Part shown: in pieces, positions 8,794 to 16,356 of the stretch
Position numbering within the stretch: position 1 is the first letter of the stretch
How the letters are laid out: the number at the start of each line of letters is the position of its first letter
Assembly (NCBI GenBank): GCA_964457455.1
Contig: CAYWJN010000027.1
Span: 1 to 28,334, forward strand
From: JABMPU01 sp964457455
GTDB taxonomy: Bacteria; Cloacimonadota; Cloacimonadia; Cloacimonadales; TCS61
Direction of reading: 5' to 3'
Length of the DNA: 28,334 nucleotides
Program-made: the position numbers and the translations under genes
Notes under the pieces: model-generated
What the model was told of the DNA's origin: nothing
What the model saw: the letters and a program-made list of their open reading frames with translations, nothing else
Databases searched by the model: none

Positions 8794-8839
8794 CACAAGC
8801 AATCCTGCTTGTGCAACAAAACAAACAAGATTGTTTGTT
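8794..8839. repeat. Two tandem related hairpins (REP-like)
   Basis: Hairpin one is cacaagcaatcctgcttgtg (8794-8813), with perfect 8-bp arms and a 4-base loop. Hairpin two is aacaaacaagattgtttgtt (8820-8839), with the same geometry. The reverse complement of the first has loop ggat and arm acaagca, and the second has loop agat and arm acaaaca, so they look like diverged inverted copies of one unit. Neither is followed by a T run, so they are not typical terminators. They fill the gap between etfB and lgt. Confidence 0.7.
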
Positions 8840-8855
8840 ATACAGTTGGTAAAAA

Positions 8856-9650
8856 ATGCTGAAATATCCGGATATTAATCCTTCGATTATTAAATTTGGT
8901 TCCCTCGATATCCGCTGGTACGGTTTTCTTTATATTGTTGGTTTCCTGATTGGTTACATTTTTCTGCGAAAACTATTAAAATATAGAAAAATCAATCTGA
9001 AAAAAGATGAATATGAAAATATGCTCTTCAGAATCATGCTTGGCATAATTATCGGTGGGCGTCTCGGTTACATACTTTTTTACAATTTATCTTACTATTT
9101 TGTTCATCCCTTAGATATTTTTAAAGTCTGGGAAGGTGGTATGTCCTTTCACGGCGGAGCAATTGCTGTAATAATTTTAGGATATTTTTTCTGTAAAAAA
9201 CACAAACTCAGTTTCTACCAGCTTGCTGACCCGGTTTTGCCTTTAGCTTCTATCGGAATAGGTTTGGGCAGACTGGGTAATTTCATAAATGCGGAACTTT
9301 ACGGTCGCGTTACAAATGTGCCATGGGCAATGATTTTCCCCACTGATCCGCAAAAATTGCCCCGTCATCCTTCGCAACTTTATGAAATATTTTTAGAGGG
9401 AATTGTTCTTTTTGTGGTTTCATTTCTTATGCTGCGAAAGATCAGTAAACCCGGATTTGTTTTCTGGGCGTGGATTGGATTATACGGCCTTTTCAGGTTT
9501 CTCGTTGAATTCGTGCGAGAACCGGATACTCAGCTTGGCTTTGTTTTAGGATTTATGACGATGGGCCAAGTATTGAGTTTATTTATGTTTATCTCCAGCA
9601 TCATAGCTTTAATCCTTTTTAAAAAAAAATCCAATAATGCAAACCTTTAA
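8856..9650 (+). CDS. lgt: Prolipoprotein diacylglyceryl transferase
   Basis: Lgt is an inner-membrane enzyme that moves diacylglycerol from phosphatidylglycerol to the lipobox cysteine of prolipoproteins. At 264 residues it has the usual size and seven or so hydrophobic segments. It carries the family signature GRLGNFINAELYGRV at about 138-152, the GGRLGY and SFHGGAIAV motifs earlier, and RHPSQLYE after it. The start has no strong ribosome site (ttggtaaaaa before ATG), but the reading MLKYPDINPSIIKFG is the standard N-terminus. Its last 14 bases overlap the start of a lipoprotein gene, a likely Lgt substrate. Confidence 0.96.
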   Translation: MLKYPDINPSIIKFGSLDIRWYGFLYIVGFLIGYIFLRKLLKYRKINLKKDEYENMLFRIMLGIIIGGRLGYILFYNLSYYFVHPLDIFKVWEGGMSFHGGAIAVIILGYFFCKKHKLSFYQLADPVLPLASIGIGLGRLGNFINAELYGRVTNVPWAMIFPTDPQKLPRHPSQLYEIFLEGIVLFVVSFLMLRKISKPGFVFWAWIGLYGLFRFLVEFVREPDTQLGFVLGFMTMGQVLSLFMFISSIIALILFKKKSNNANL

Positions 9651-10275
9651 ACAAAGTTTTCTCGTTTTTCTCTTATTATTCCTGCTTCTTTTCGGATGTG
9701 CAACATTTCAAAAAACTGATTTTGCACAAAATGAAAAACTGCTTTCTACGCATCTCAAAGAGTGGAAAAATATCCGGATCGATGGAATAATCGAACTTAA
9801 TTATCGAAGTTTCTCATTCAGAAAAAATGTCGTTATCAAAAAAACAGGAAATATTGGTAGAATCGATATTTTCGATTCCGGAGTATTTGGACTGAAACCT
9901 AATCCATTCATTTCTGCATATTTTGATTCAACCCTTTTTGTGCGATTTCCTGAACAAACAAAATTTACCAAAATTGATAATTCCTCTCTGAAAAGAGAAC
10001 TACCTGATCTAAGTTTCATAAAAATATTTGATGAATTAGTTTCTCATAAAACTAAGATTATTAAAGAAAAGGAATACCGAAATAACAATTTCATTTTTTA
10101 TTTTTCAGATGAAATGAAATTGAAAAAAATTGAACTTGCTCAGGAAAAATTCTATGTCGTATTTGATTACTCAAAGGAACTCTCCAAAATCTCAATTTTC
10201 AAAAATTTAAAAGAAATCGCAAATATTCAAATTGACAAAATAACACATAAAAATATTAAAATCAAATCGTTATAG
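9637..10275 (+). CDS. Predicted lipoprotein, LolB/DUF4292-like
   Basis: The product has 212 residues and a lipoprotein signal peptide: hydrophobic core FLVFLLLFLLLF, then lipobox LFGC with Cys21. The mature part starts with KEWKNIRIDGIIELNY and continues IDIFDSGVFGLKP and DSTLFVRFPE, a pattern of beta strands. This recalls LolB and DUF4292 lipoproteins, which handle lipoproteins at the outer membrane. The resemblance is by eye and weak. The ATG lies inside the 3' end of lgt in another frame, so the two are surely co-translated. If it is LolB-like, the pair would join lipidation and outer-membrane insertion of lipoproteins. Confidence 0.75.
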   Translation: MQTFKQSFLVFLLLFLLLFGCATFQKTDFAQNEKLLSTHLKEWKNIRIDGIIELNYRSFSFRKNVVIKKTGNIGRIDIFDSGVFGLKPNPFISAYFDSTLFVRFPEQTKFTKIDNSSLKRELPDLSFIKIFDELVSHKTKIIKEKEYRNNNFIFYFSDEMKLKKIELAQEKFYVVFDYSKELSKISIFKNLKEIANIQIDKITHKNIKIKSL

Positions 10276-10304
10276 TAATTATTTAATTTGATCAAAAAAC
10301 TTTG

Positions 10305-10337
10305 AATTAGCCTTTGGATTTTTTCTGTCCGCTAATT
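10305..10337 (+). promoter_or_regulatory. Hairpin just before purB
   Basis: The arms aattagc (10305-10311) and gctaatt (10331-10337) are a perfect 7-bp inverted repeat around a 19-base loop holding a T6 run. It ends 4 bases before the GAGG ribosome site of purB. It may be a weak terminator for the lipoprotein transcript or a leader structure; evidence is structural only. Confidence 0.25.
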
Positions 10338-10350
10338 TTATGAGGTTAAT

Positions 10351-11643
10351 ATGATAAAACGATATTCTCGCGAAGAAATGGCAAAAATCTGGGATTTGCA
10401 AAACCGTTTTCAATGTATGCTGGATGTGGAAATTGCAGCTTGCAAAGCAATGAATGAAATCGGAATCATTCCAGACGAAGATATGAAAAATATCGATGAA
10501 AAAGCTGATTTTGATGTGGAGCGAATCTCTGAAATCGAAGAAACTACCAAACATGATGTTATTGCTTTTCTAACAAATATCGCAGAATATGTAGGTGATT
10601 CAGCACGTTGGATTCATTTTGGTATGACTTCCTCCGATGTTTTAGATACAGCAACTTCGCTTCAGTTAAAACAAGCAGGAGAACTCGTCCTGCGCGACCT
10701 GGAAAAATTTTCCGAAGTCCTGAAAATGAAAGCTCGTGAATTTAAGCATACTATCTGCATTGGTAGATCTCACGGAATACACGCTGAACCAACTACTTTC
10801 GGACTTAAGTTTGCTCTCTGGTTCGATGAAATGCAAAGAAATATTTACAGGATGAAAAACGCTATTAAAACTATTTCTGTTGGTCAGATTTCTGGAGCAG
10901 TGGGAAATTATGCCCATCTCTCACCGGAAATCGAAACAATCGCCTGCCAATATCTTGACCTGACTCCCGTAAATATTTCCACCCAGATCATCCAGCGTGA
11001 TAGAATTTCCGAATTCTTGAACACGCTTGCTATTATTGGCTCGACCATCGAAAAAATCGCTCTGGAAATTCGTCACTTACAAAGAACGGAAGTTAGAGAG
11101 GTAGAAGAGAATTTTTCCAAGGGACAAAAAGGTTCTTCCGCTATGCCGCATAAACGCAATCCAATTGTGACAGAACAAATGTGCGGTCTGGCTCGACTTC
11201 TTCGCTCTAATGCTCTGGCAGCAAACGAAAATAACGCTCTCTGGCACGAACGGGATATCAGCCATTCATCAGTGGAAAGAATCATTCTGCCTGATTCCAC
11301 AATTCTTATGAATTATATGCTCAATAAAATGATCCCGCTTATTGACAACCTTTTGATTTATCCGGAAAATATAAAGAAAAATCTTGAACTTACAAATGGT
11401 CTTGTTTTCTCGCAAGTGATCCTTCTTGAACTGACAAAGAAAAATGTCTCCCGTGATAAATCTTATGAAATAGTTCAGAGAAATGCAATGACTTGCTGGG
11501 AAACCAAAAAGCCTTTCATAGAACTAATTTCAGAAGATACGGAAATCAAAGAGTATTTATCCGATCAAGAAATTGAAGATATCTTTTCTTATGATAGATA
11601 CCTTGAAAATGTTGATTATATCTATAAAAGAATAGGAATCTAA
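10351..11643 (+). CDS. purB: Adenylosuccinate lyase
   Basis: PurB catalyses two fumarate-releasing steps in purine synthesis: SAICAR to AICAR and adenylosuccinate to AMP. The 430-residue sequence carries the fumarase/aspartase signature GSSAMPHKRNP at 261-271, which includes the flexible catalytic-serine loop. The substrate motifs TKHDVIAFL, HFGMTSSDVLDTA and GRSHGIHAEPTTFG are also intact. The start ATG is preceded by GAGG at 9 bases. It is followed after 2 bases by the Psd-like gene and then pssA, so a purine gene leads a phospholipid pair in one probable transcript. Confidence 0.97.
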   Translation: MIKRYSREEMAKIWDLQNRFQCMLDVEIAACKAMNEIGIIPDEDMKNIDEKADFDVERISEIEETTKHDVIAFLTNIAEYVGDSARWIHFGMTSSDVLDTATSLQLKQAGELVLRDLEKFSEVLKMKAREFKHTICIGRSHGIHAEPTTFGLKFALWFDEMQRNIYRMKNAIKTISVGQISGAVGNYAHLSPEIETIACQYLDLTPVNISTQIIQRDRISEFLNTLAIIGSTIEKIALEIRHLQRTEVREVEENFSKGQKGSSAMPHKRNPIVTEQMCGLARLLRSNALAANENNALWHERDISHSSVERIILPDSTILMNYMLNKMIPLIDNLLIYPENIKKNLELTNGLVFSQVILLELTKKNVSRDKSYEIVQRNAMTCWETKKPFIELISEDTEIKEYLSDQEIEDIFSYDRYLENVDYIYKRIGI

Positions 11644-11645
11644 AA

Positions 11646-12176
11646 ATGGACAAATACAATTCTGCAGAATATTTAACAAAAATTCAAAAACTAAAATTCT
11701 CAGCAGCAGCAATTCCAATTGTACTGGTTGTACTCAGTTTTGTATTCAGTTTCGGAACAAATTCGCTTCATTTAAAATTCATCTCTTTGATTGGTTTTGT
11801 TCTTTTCATTTTTATCTCAGGTCGTTATCGCATTAAAAAGAACATTCCTCCAAGCTTTGAAAAACCCGTATTTTTAGCTCCGATTAACGGAATAGTCTGC
11901 TCAATCGATCTTGAAAAAAAAATGATTGTAATTAAAAAAGGATTCTTTCAAACATCGGAAATCAGAAGCAACTTGCATGACCTGAAAGTAAACATTGTTG
12001 CCGGAAAAATATTCTGGTTTGAGCTTTCTTCCGATATTCAGGGAAAACTGGTTGGGATTGTTCCTGCTTCTGCTGAATGCACCTGCAATCTGCCATCCAA
12101 TTTCATAATCAGTGCGCAAGTTGGGCAGAAAGTGATTTCCGGAGAAACAATTATCGGAACAATAAACAGCGAATGA
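11646..12176 (+). CDS. Phosphatidylserine decarboxylase-like protein lacking the cleavage site
   Basis: The 176-residue protein has two N-terminal membrane helices (about 19-36 and 43-58). A domain follows that looks like the short Psd family: YRIKKNIPPSFEKPV then LAPING (78-82, compare SPADG in Psd), and a C-terminal G-Q-x-V-x-x-G-E-x-I-G turn at about 160-171. It sits in the classic psd position, 2 bases after purB and overlapping pssA by ATGA. True Psd self-cleaves between Gly and Ser to make its pyruvoyl group; this sequence contains no Gly-Ser pair at all, and the HVNR-type motif is missing. It is therefore probably not a decarboxylase. A role as a PssA partner or a barrel-sandwich protein of other function is possible. 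Confidence 0.6.
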   Translation: MDKYNSAEYLTKIQKLKFSAAAIPIVLVVLSFVFSFGTNSLHLKFISLIGFVLFIFISGRYRIKKNIPPSFEKPVFLAPINGIVCSIDLEKKMIVIKKGFFQTSEIRSNLHDLKVNIVAGKIFWFELSSDIQGKLVGIVPASAECTCNLPSNFIISAQVGQKVISGETIIGTINSE

Positions 12177-12883
12177 AAAACCTCAAATATATAATCCCAA
12201 ATTTTTTTACTTCGCTTAGTTTAATTTCAGCATTATTTGCATTACAATTTTCTTTTGAAGAGAAATTTGTATTGGCAGCGTGGTTAATCGCTGTTTCAAT
12301 GTTTTGCGATGGTTTGGATGGTAAATTTGCCCGTCTTTTAAATGCCAGCAGTAAATTCGGAATGCAATTCGATACACTCTCAGATTTTGTCGCTTTCGGA
12401 GTGGTGCCTGCATTCTTAGCTTACAAAGTTTCCTTGAATGAATTCGGTGTTTTAGGTGGTTGTATTTCGGTGTTTTATGTGCTTTGCGGTGGTTTCAGGT
12501 TGGTTCGCTTTTCTCTGAAAACCGTAACTTCTGGAGAGAAAAATCCTTTTATAGGATTGCCGATTCCTGCTGCCGGAGGATTAATTGCTTCTTTTGTAAT
12601 TTTGAACTATTATATCTGGAATACGATTGTAAATCCAAAAATTTTTCTATCTCTTGTTTTTATCTCTTCTGTTCTTATGGTTAGTAAAATTGAATATCTT
12701 CCAATTGAAAAACGAGCTAAACTTTCGAAGGAAGCTAAGTTCTTTATTTTGCTCGTTTTTGTGAGTATTATTATTGCCCTCAGATTTTCCTATTTTGTTT
12801 TTGGGATTTGGATTCTGATTTATATTTTCTACGGAATAATAAGACATCTTATTTTGAAAATGAAAAGAAAAGAGACTGTTTAG
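12173..12883 (+). CDS. pssA: CDP-diacylglycerol--serine O-phosphatidyltransferase
   Basis: PssA is an inner-membrane enzyme that joins serine to CDP-diacylglycerol to give phosphatidylserine. The complete CDP-alcohol phosphotransferase motif is present: Asp46-Gly47, Asp49-Gly50, Ala53-Arg54, Gly63, Asp67 and Asp71, with the correct spacing. The 236 residues are mostly hydrophobic, with about six to eight membrane segments, which is the usual size for the Bacillus-type enzyme. An open frame extends upstream to 12077, but the family N-terminus (KYIIPNFFTSLSLISALFA) starts at the ATG at 12173, which overlaps the stop of the Psd-like gene as ATGA. That argues for coupled translation. Confidence 0.94.
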   Translation: MKNLKYIIPNFFTSLSLISALFALQFSFEEKFVLAAWLIAVSMFCDGLDGKFARLLNASSKFGMQFDTLSDFVAFGVVPAFLAYKVSLNEFGVLGGCISVFYVLCGGFRLVRFSLKTVTSGEKNPFIGLPIPAAGGLIASFVILNYYIWNTIVNPKIFLSLVFISSVLMVSKIEYLPIEKRAKLSKEAKFFILLVFVSIIIALRFSYFVFGIWILIYIFYGIIRHLILKMKRKETV

Positions 12884-12941
12884 CTCACAGATTTACACGG
12901 ATTAAAAAATTTGTACAAATAATATAATCGATAAAATAAAA

Positions 12942-13655
12942 ATGAAATCCATTTTGATAAATTTTCCGAATCTGATCATTAATCTAATCTATCCGAAAAT
13001 CTGTCTTGGATGCAACTGCAGACTTGAAAGGGAACAAACTTTCTTATGCTCGGAATGTGAAACCTCTCTAGAATTCCTAACCGGAAATATTTGCGAAATT
13101 TGCGGAAGTGTCAAAGAAGCAAATCGCTGCAAAACATGTGAAACAAATACATTTTCTTTTGATAAAGCTTGTTCTGTTTTTCATTTTAACAAAGTTGTGC
13201 AAAATTTAATTCATGAACTGAAATATTCTGAAATGACAAAAATAGCAAAATATCTCGGCGGTTTTGCTGGTGAATATTCAAGCAAATTCCAACCTTTTAA
13301 AAACGTTGATATCATCGCGCCTGTTCCTCTTCATAAAGTTAAAAAGAGAGCACGCGGTTTCAATCAAGCTGAATTTTTTACAAAAGAACTTGCTGAAAAA
13401 ATGAACTGGCAGCACGTCCCAAATTTGGTTCTAAGAAAGAAATTTACTAAGACACAAACCAAACTGAAAAGAAACCAAAGACAGATAAATGTTTCCGGTG
13501 CTTTTGTGCTGAATCCCAAATTTGATGTTGCCCAAAAGAACATCTTAATAGTTGATGATGTATTCACTACCGGTTCGACTGTAAATGTTATCAGCAAGCT
13601 TCTAAAAAACAATGCAGTTAGCAAAATCTATGTCTTGACAATAGCAAGGGCTTAA
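12942..13655 (+). CDS. comF: ComF family protein (phosphoribosyltransferase fold)
   Basis: The 237-residue protein joins two cysteine pairs clusters (Cys21/24, 36/39 and Cys51/54, 63/66, a double zinc ribbon) to a type I phosphoribosyltransferase domain. That domain ends with the PRPP motif ILIVDDVFTTGST at about 201-213. The conserved ComF segment APVPLHKVKKRARGFNQAE is also present. ComF/GntX proteins act in natural transformation or related DNA uptake in some bacteria; here the biochemical role is unknown. No ribosome site is evident before the ATG. The 58-base gap before it contains cacagatttacacggatta, a phrase of repeat-like appearance. Confidence 0.92.
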   Translation: MKSILINFPNLIINLIYPKICLGCNCRLEREQTFLCSECETSLEFLTGNICEICGSVKEANRCKTCETNTFSFDKACSVFHFNKVVQNLIHELKYSEMTKIAKYLGGFAGEYSSKFQPFKNVDIIAPVPLHKVKKRARGFNQAEFFTKELAEKMNWQHVPNLVLRKKFTKTQTKLKRNQRQINVSGAFVLNPKFDVAQKNILIVDDVFTTGSTVNVISKLLKNNAVSKIYVLTIARA

Positions 13656-13688
13656 AAATTCTTACACAAATTTAATTTTAGGTATGAA

Positions 13689-14057
13689 ATGATTGTAGAA
13701 ATTAGTCGCGAAAGAGCATTAGAAATCATTGATAAAATATCAAATTTTATTGTGATAAGAAAGATGGCTGCACCGGCAATCATGCTGATCGAATCACTCA
13801 GACCTTTAAATTTTATCGGCAGCCAGCTTCTATATTTTTTAGCTCCTTTTGCTGAGATTATTTTCAATCCAAAAGAGTACCAGGAATTTGCAGCTCTTCT
13901 GGAAAATCGTGAATATGTTAAGATACTAATAGATCGTATAGATGAGATCGATCATGAAATGTATCGTGAAGAGAGAAAGCACAAGAAACTTCTAAGAAAA
14001 AGAAGAATTAACAAAATAAAGAAATTTTTAGGATTCAAAACTAAAAGCTTGAATTGA
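13689..14057 (+). CDS. Hypothetical protein next to MutL-family ATPase
   Basis: The 122-residue protein is of unknown function. Its N-terminal half is helical with a moderately hydrophobic centre (KMAAPAIMLIESLRPLNFIG then QLLYFLAPFAEIIF), followed by KEYQEFAALLENREYVKIL and a strongly basic C-terminal tail (about 95-122). I have an impression of similar proteins in strict anaerobes but cannot name a family. It has no signal peptide and could sit at the membrane surface. It starts 33 bases after comF and ends 21 bases before the MutL-family gene, so it is probably co-transcribed with the latter. Confidence 0.7.
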   Translation: MIVEISRERALEIIDKISNFIVIRKMAAPAIMLIESLRPLNFIGSQLLYFLAPFAEIIFNPKEYQEFAALLENREYVKILIDRIDEIDHEMYREERKHKKLLRKRRINKIKKFLGFKTKSLN

Positions 14058-14078
14058 TAACGAATAAGTGGAGGATTA

Positions 14079-15947
14079 ATGGCAGAAACTCGACCTTTAA
14101 AAAGAATCGTGGCAACTGACTGCGGCAGCACAACAACAAAGTCGATTCTCATTGAGTACATTGATGGTGAATACAGGCAAACTGTTCGTGGTGAGGCTCC
14201 AACAACAGTAGAAAAACCCTTGAACGACGTGACAACGGGTGTGATAAATGCAGTTACCGAATTGGAGGAACTTGCCCGTTTAAAATATAATGATCCCGGC
14301 ATCACTTTTATCAAAGATGATAATATCTGGATTTCTGAAAAAGAAGATGAGGGAGTTGATGCTTACGTTTCTACAAGTAGTGCAGGCGGCGGATTACAAA
14401 TGATGGTAACGGGCGTGGTTGCCAAAATGACCGGTGAAAGTGCTGAGCGTGCTGCTCTGGGTGCCGGCGCAATCGTTATGGATTTAATTGCCAGTAATGA
14501 TAAACGAGCAAATTATGAAAAAATCGAGAGAATTCGTAATCTTCGTCCTGATATGATTTTGATGGCTGGCGGTGTGGACGGAGGTACTACGAAACATGTG
14601 GTAGAAATGGGAGAACTCGTTGGTGCAGCAGATCCAAAACCAAGACTTGGCTCAAGCTACAAACTTCCTGTTATTTATGCGGGAAATAATAAAGCACAGG
14701 ATATTATCAGAGAAACGCTCGCTGATAAAACTGATCTTATTATTACAGACAATTTGCGTCCAACCTTGGAAATCGAAAATCTCGGACCTGCCCGTGATAA
14801 AATTCACGATCTTTTTATGGAACACGTTATGGCTCAAGCTCCCGGATATAACAAACTGATGAGCTGGACTGTTGGACCGAAAAATGGTAAATTGGAAAAT
14901 ATCCCGATCATGCCGACACCAGCAGCAGTGGGAAATATCATGCAGACAATTGCTAGAATGAATGACATTGAAGTTCTCGGTGTGGACATTGGTGGGGCTA
15001 CAACAGACATTTTTTCCGTTTTCACAAAAGACCGTGTTTTCAATAGAACTGTCAGTGCAAATCTCGGTATGAGTTACAGCATTTCAAATGTTCTGGCAAC
15101 TGCAGGCATCGAAGAAATCTTGCGCTGGGTTCCTGTCGATATTGATGAATCTTATCTCAGAAATATGATAAAAAATAAAATGATCCGCCCGACAACAATT
15201 CCACAACAATTAGAAGAATTAGTTTTAGAACAGGCAATTGCCAAAGAAGCCCTTAAATATGCTTTCATCCAACATAAAGAATTTGCTGTAGGTTTGAAGG
15301 GTGGACAAAAACAACGTGAGATTTCAGAAGCTTTCTCGCAAACAGTTTCCGGTGAATCTATTGTTAATATGATGACTCTTAACCTGCTGGTGGGAAGTGG
15401 CGGTGTTATGTCTCATGCTCCTCGTAGAAACCAATCAGTGATGATGATGTTAGACGGTTTCTTGCCCGAAGGCATTACTCGGTTAGCAGTTGATAGTATC
15501 TTTATGATGCCTCACTTGGGAGTTCTGGCAGAAATCAGTGAAAAAGCAGCAACAGAAGTTTTTGAAAAAGATTGTTTGATCTATCTGGGAACTTGTGTTG
15601 CTCCGGTTGGAAAAATTAAACCGGATAAAGTTTCTCTTTCTGCAAAAATTGAGCTTCCAAACGGTAACGTTTTTGAAGAAGACATCAAATTCGGTGAAAT
15701 CAGGTTAATTCCTCTTGGTGTAGGAGAAACTGCAAAAGCAATTTTAAAACCTGGTAAAGGTCTTGACATTGGAAATGGAAAAAATCAGGAAATTGAAACT
15801 GATTTGCATGGAGGTATGGTGGGATTGGTTTTAGATACTCGTGGTAGAAGACCGTTTGTTTTACCAATGGAAGCTTCGGATCGTATTCCGCTACTTAAAA
15901 AATGGATGCTTGCGTTAAAAGCATACCCGGAAGAATTTCTAAAATAG
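14079..15947 (+). CDS. MutL/GlmL family ASKHA ATPase (B12-mutase accessory type)
   Basis: The 622-residue protein has the two phosphate-binding loops of the actin/hexokinase/Hsp70 fold: DCGSTTTK at 14-21 and GVDIGGATTDIF at 301-312. The block GAGAIVMDL and the DMILMAGGVDGGTTKHVVE segment are typical of the MutL/GlmL family. Members are found next to glutamate mutase and to ornithine or lysine aminomutases, where they are thought to reactivate or protect the B12 enzyme. No mutase gene is in this window, so the client is unknown. A GGAGG ribosome site lies 6 bases before the ATG. Its stop codon is part of an inverted repeat, and a probable partner gene begins about 410 bases downstream. Confidence 0.9.
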   Translation: MAETRPLKRIVATDCGSTTTKSILIEYIDGEYRQTVRGEAPTTVEKPLNDVTTGVINAVTELEELARLKYNDPGITFIKDDNIWISEKEDEGVDAYVSTSSAGGGLQMMVTGVVAKMTGESAERAALGAGAIVMDLIASNDKRANYEKIERIRNLRPDMILMAGGVDGGTTKHVVEMGELVGAADPKPRLGSSYKLPVIYAGNNKAQDIIRETLADKTDLIITDNLRPTLEIENLGPARDKIHDLFMEHVMAQAPGYNKLMSWTVGPKNGKLENIPIMPTPAAVGNIMQTIARMNDIEVLGVDIGGATTDIFSVFTKDRVFNRTVSANLGMSYSISNVLATAGIEEILRWVPVDIDESYLRNMIKNKMIRPTTIPQQLEELVLEQAIAKEALKYAFIQHKEFAVGLKGGQKQREISEAFSQTVSGESIVNMMTLNLLVGSGGVMSHAPRRNQSVMMMLDGFLPEGITRLAVDSIFMMPHLGVLAEISEKAATEVFEKDCLIYLGTCVAPVGKIKPDKVSLSAKIELPNGNVFEEDIKFGEIRLIPLGVGETAKAILKPGKGLDIGNGKNQEIETDLHGGMVGLVLDTRGRRPFVLPMEASDRIPLLKKWMLALKAYPEEFLK

Positions 15948-16069
15948 CCACCAAAAGGCACAAAATTCACATAAACTTTTTAATAAAAAAAAATGAAAAA
16001 TAATAAGAGACAAAAAAAGATACGTAAAATTGTTTTTTCTTTTGTGTTTTTTGCGCATTTTTGTGGCTA
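15943..16069. repeat. Imperfect inverted-repeat element overlapping the mutL-like stop codon
   Basis: The left end aatagccaccaaaaggcaca (from 15943) matches the reverse complement of the right end, aatagccacaaaaatgcgca (ending 16070). The ends lie about 125 bases apart around A-rich DNA. The TAG of the mutL-like gene lies inside the left arm. Size and symmetry are those of a small MITE-like insertion. The right arm overlaps the first copy of the 40-bp direct repeat. Confidence 0.5.
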
Positions 16070-16079
16070 TTAAAAAGGA
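16040..16079 (+). repeat. 40-bp direct repeat, copy 1 (before GxxExxY relic)
   Basis: This copy matches 16309-16348 at 37 of 40 positions; the differences are single transitions (c/t). It ends in ggctattaaaaagga, which provides the ribosome site for the small frame at 16088. Confidence 0.85.
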
Positions 16080-16087
16080 CATCTTGA

Positions 16088-16261
16088 ATGAAAGATATTA
16101 TGCAATTATGTGACATTATTCGTGAAACGAGTTTCAGTCTTCATAAATTTCTTAAAAACGGACATTTGGAAAAAGTTTATGAAAATGGATTGTTAATCAA
16201 TTTTGGAAATCCAAAGTTACAAATTAAAAAATATATTTTAAGTAATATTAGTGATAGCTAA
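16088..16261 (+). pseudogene. GxxExxY protein, 3'-truncated or frameshifted
   Basis: The 57-residue frame begins MKDIMQLCDIIRETSF and continues GHLEKVYENG. Both stretches closely match the N-terminus of the GxxExxY family (usually about 120-130 residues). After that the sequence loses the family pattern (expected LVNRL-KxG-type helix and an acidic core). A neighbouring frame reads IVNQFWKSKVTN just where the family should continue, so a frameshift followed by further decay is likely. GxxExxY proteins have no settled function. It is bracketed by 40-bp direct repeats and has a good AAGGA ribosome site at 8 bases, indicating a cassette that was inserted and then decayed. Confidence 0.75.
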
Positions 16262-16287
16262 GAGAAGTTTAAAATTATGAAATTGTC

Positions 16288-16306
16288 ATTGTCTTAAAAA
16301 GACAAT
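16288..16306 (+). terminator. A+T-rich hairpin followed by T-rich tract
   Basis: The arms attgtctt and aagacaat pair perfectly over 8 bp around a 3-base loop, followed by aattttgtgtttttt. It might act as a weak intrinsic terminator after the GxxExxY relic. Stem GC is low, so function is uncertain. Confidence 0.35.
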
Positions 16307-16308
16307 AA

Positions 16309-16348
16309 TTTTGTGTTTTTTGTGCATTCTTGCGGCTATTAAAAAGGA
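16309..16348 (+). repeat. 40-bp direct repeat, copy 2 (before barrel-sandwich/KOW gene)
   Basis: This is the second copy of the element at 16040-16079, with 37 of 40 bases equal. It ends aaaaagga and is followed by gg, forming the strong AAGGAGG ribosome site for the gene at 16357. Confidence 0.85.
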
Positions 16349-16356
16349 GGTCGAAA

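Noticed and set aside
8794..8839. Terminators between etfB and lgt
   Set aside because: No T tract follows either hairpin; they look like repeat units.
12077..12172. Upstream extension of pssA to the ATG at 12077
   Set aside because: The added residues overlap the Psd-like gene in another frame and do not look like the family; the ATGA overlap at 12173 is the natural start.
16330..16356. Upstream start for the barrel-sandwich/KOW gene
   Set aside because: That start lies inside the 40-bp repeat, before the strong AAGGAGG site; the ATG at 16357 fits better.
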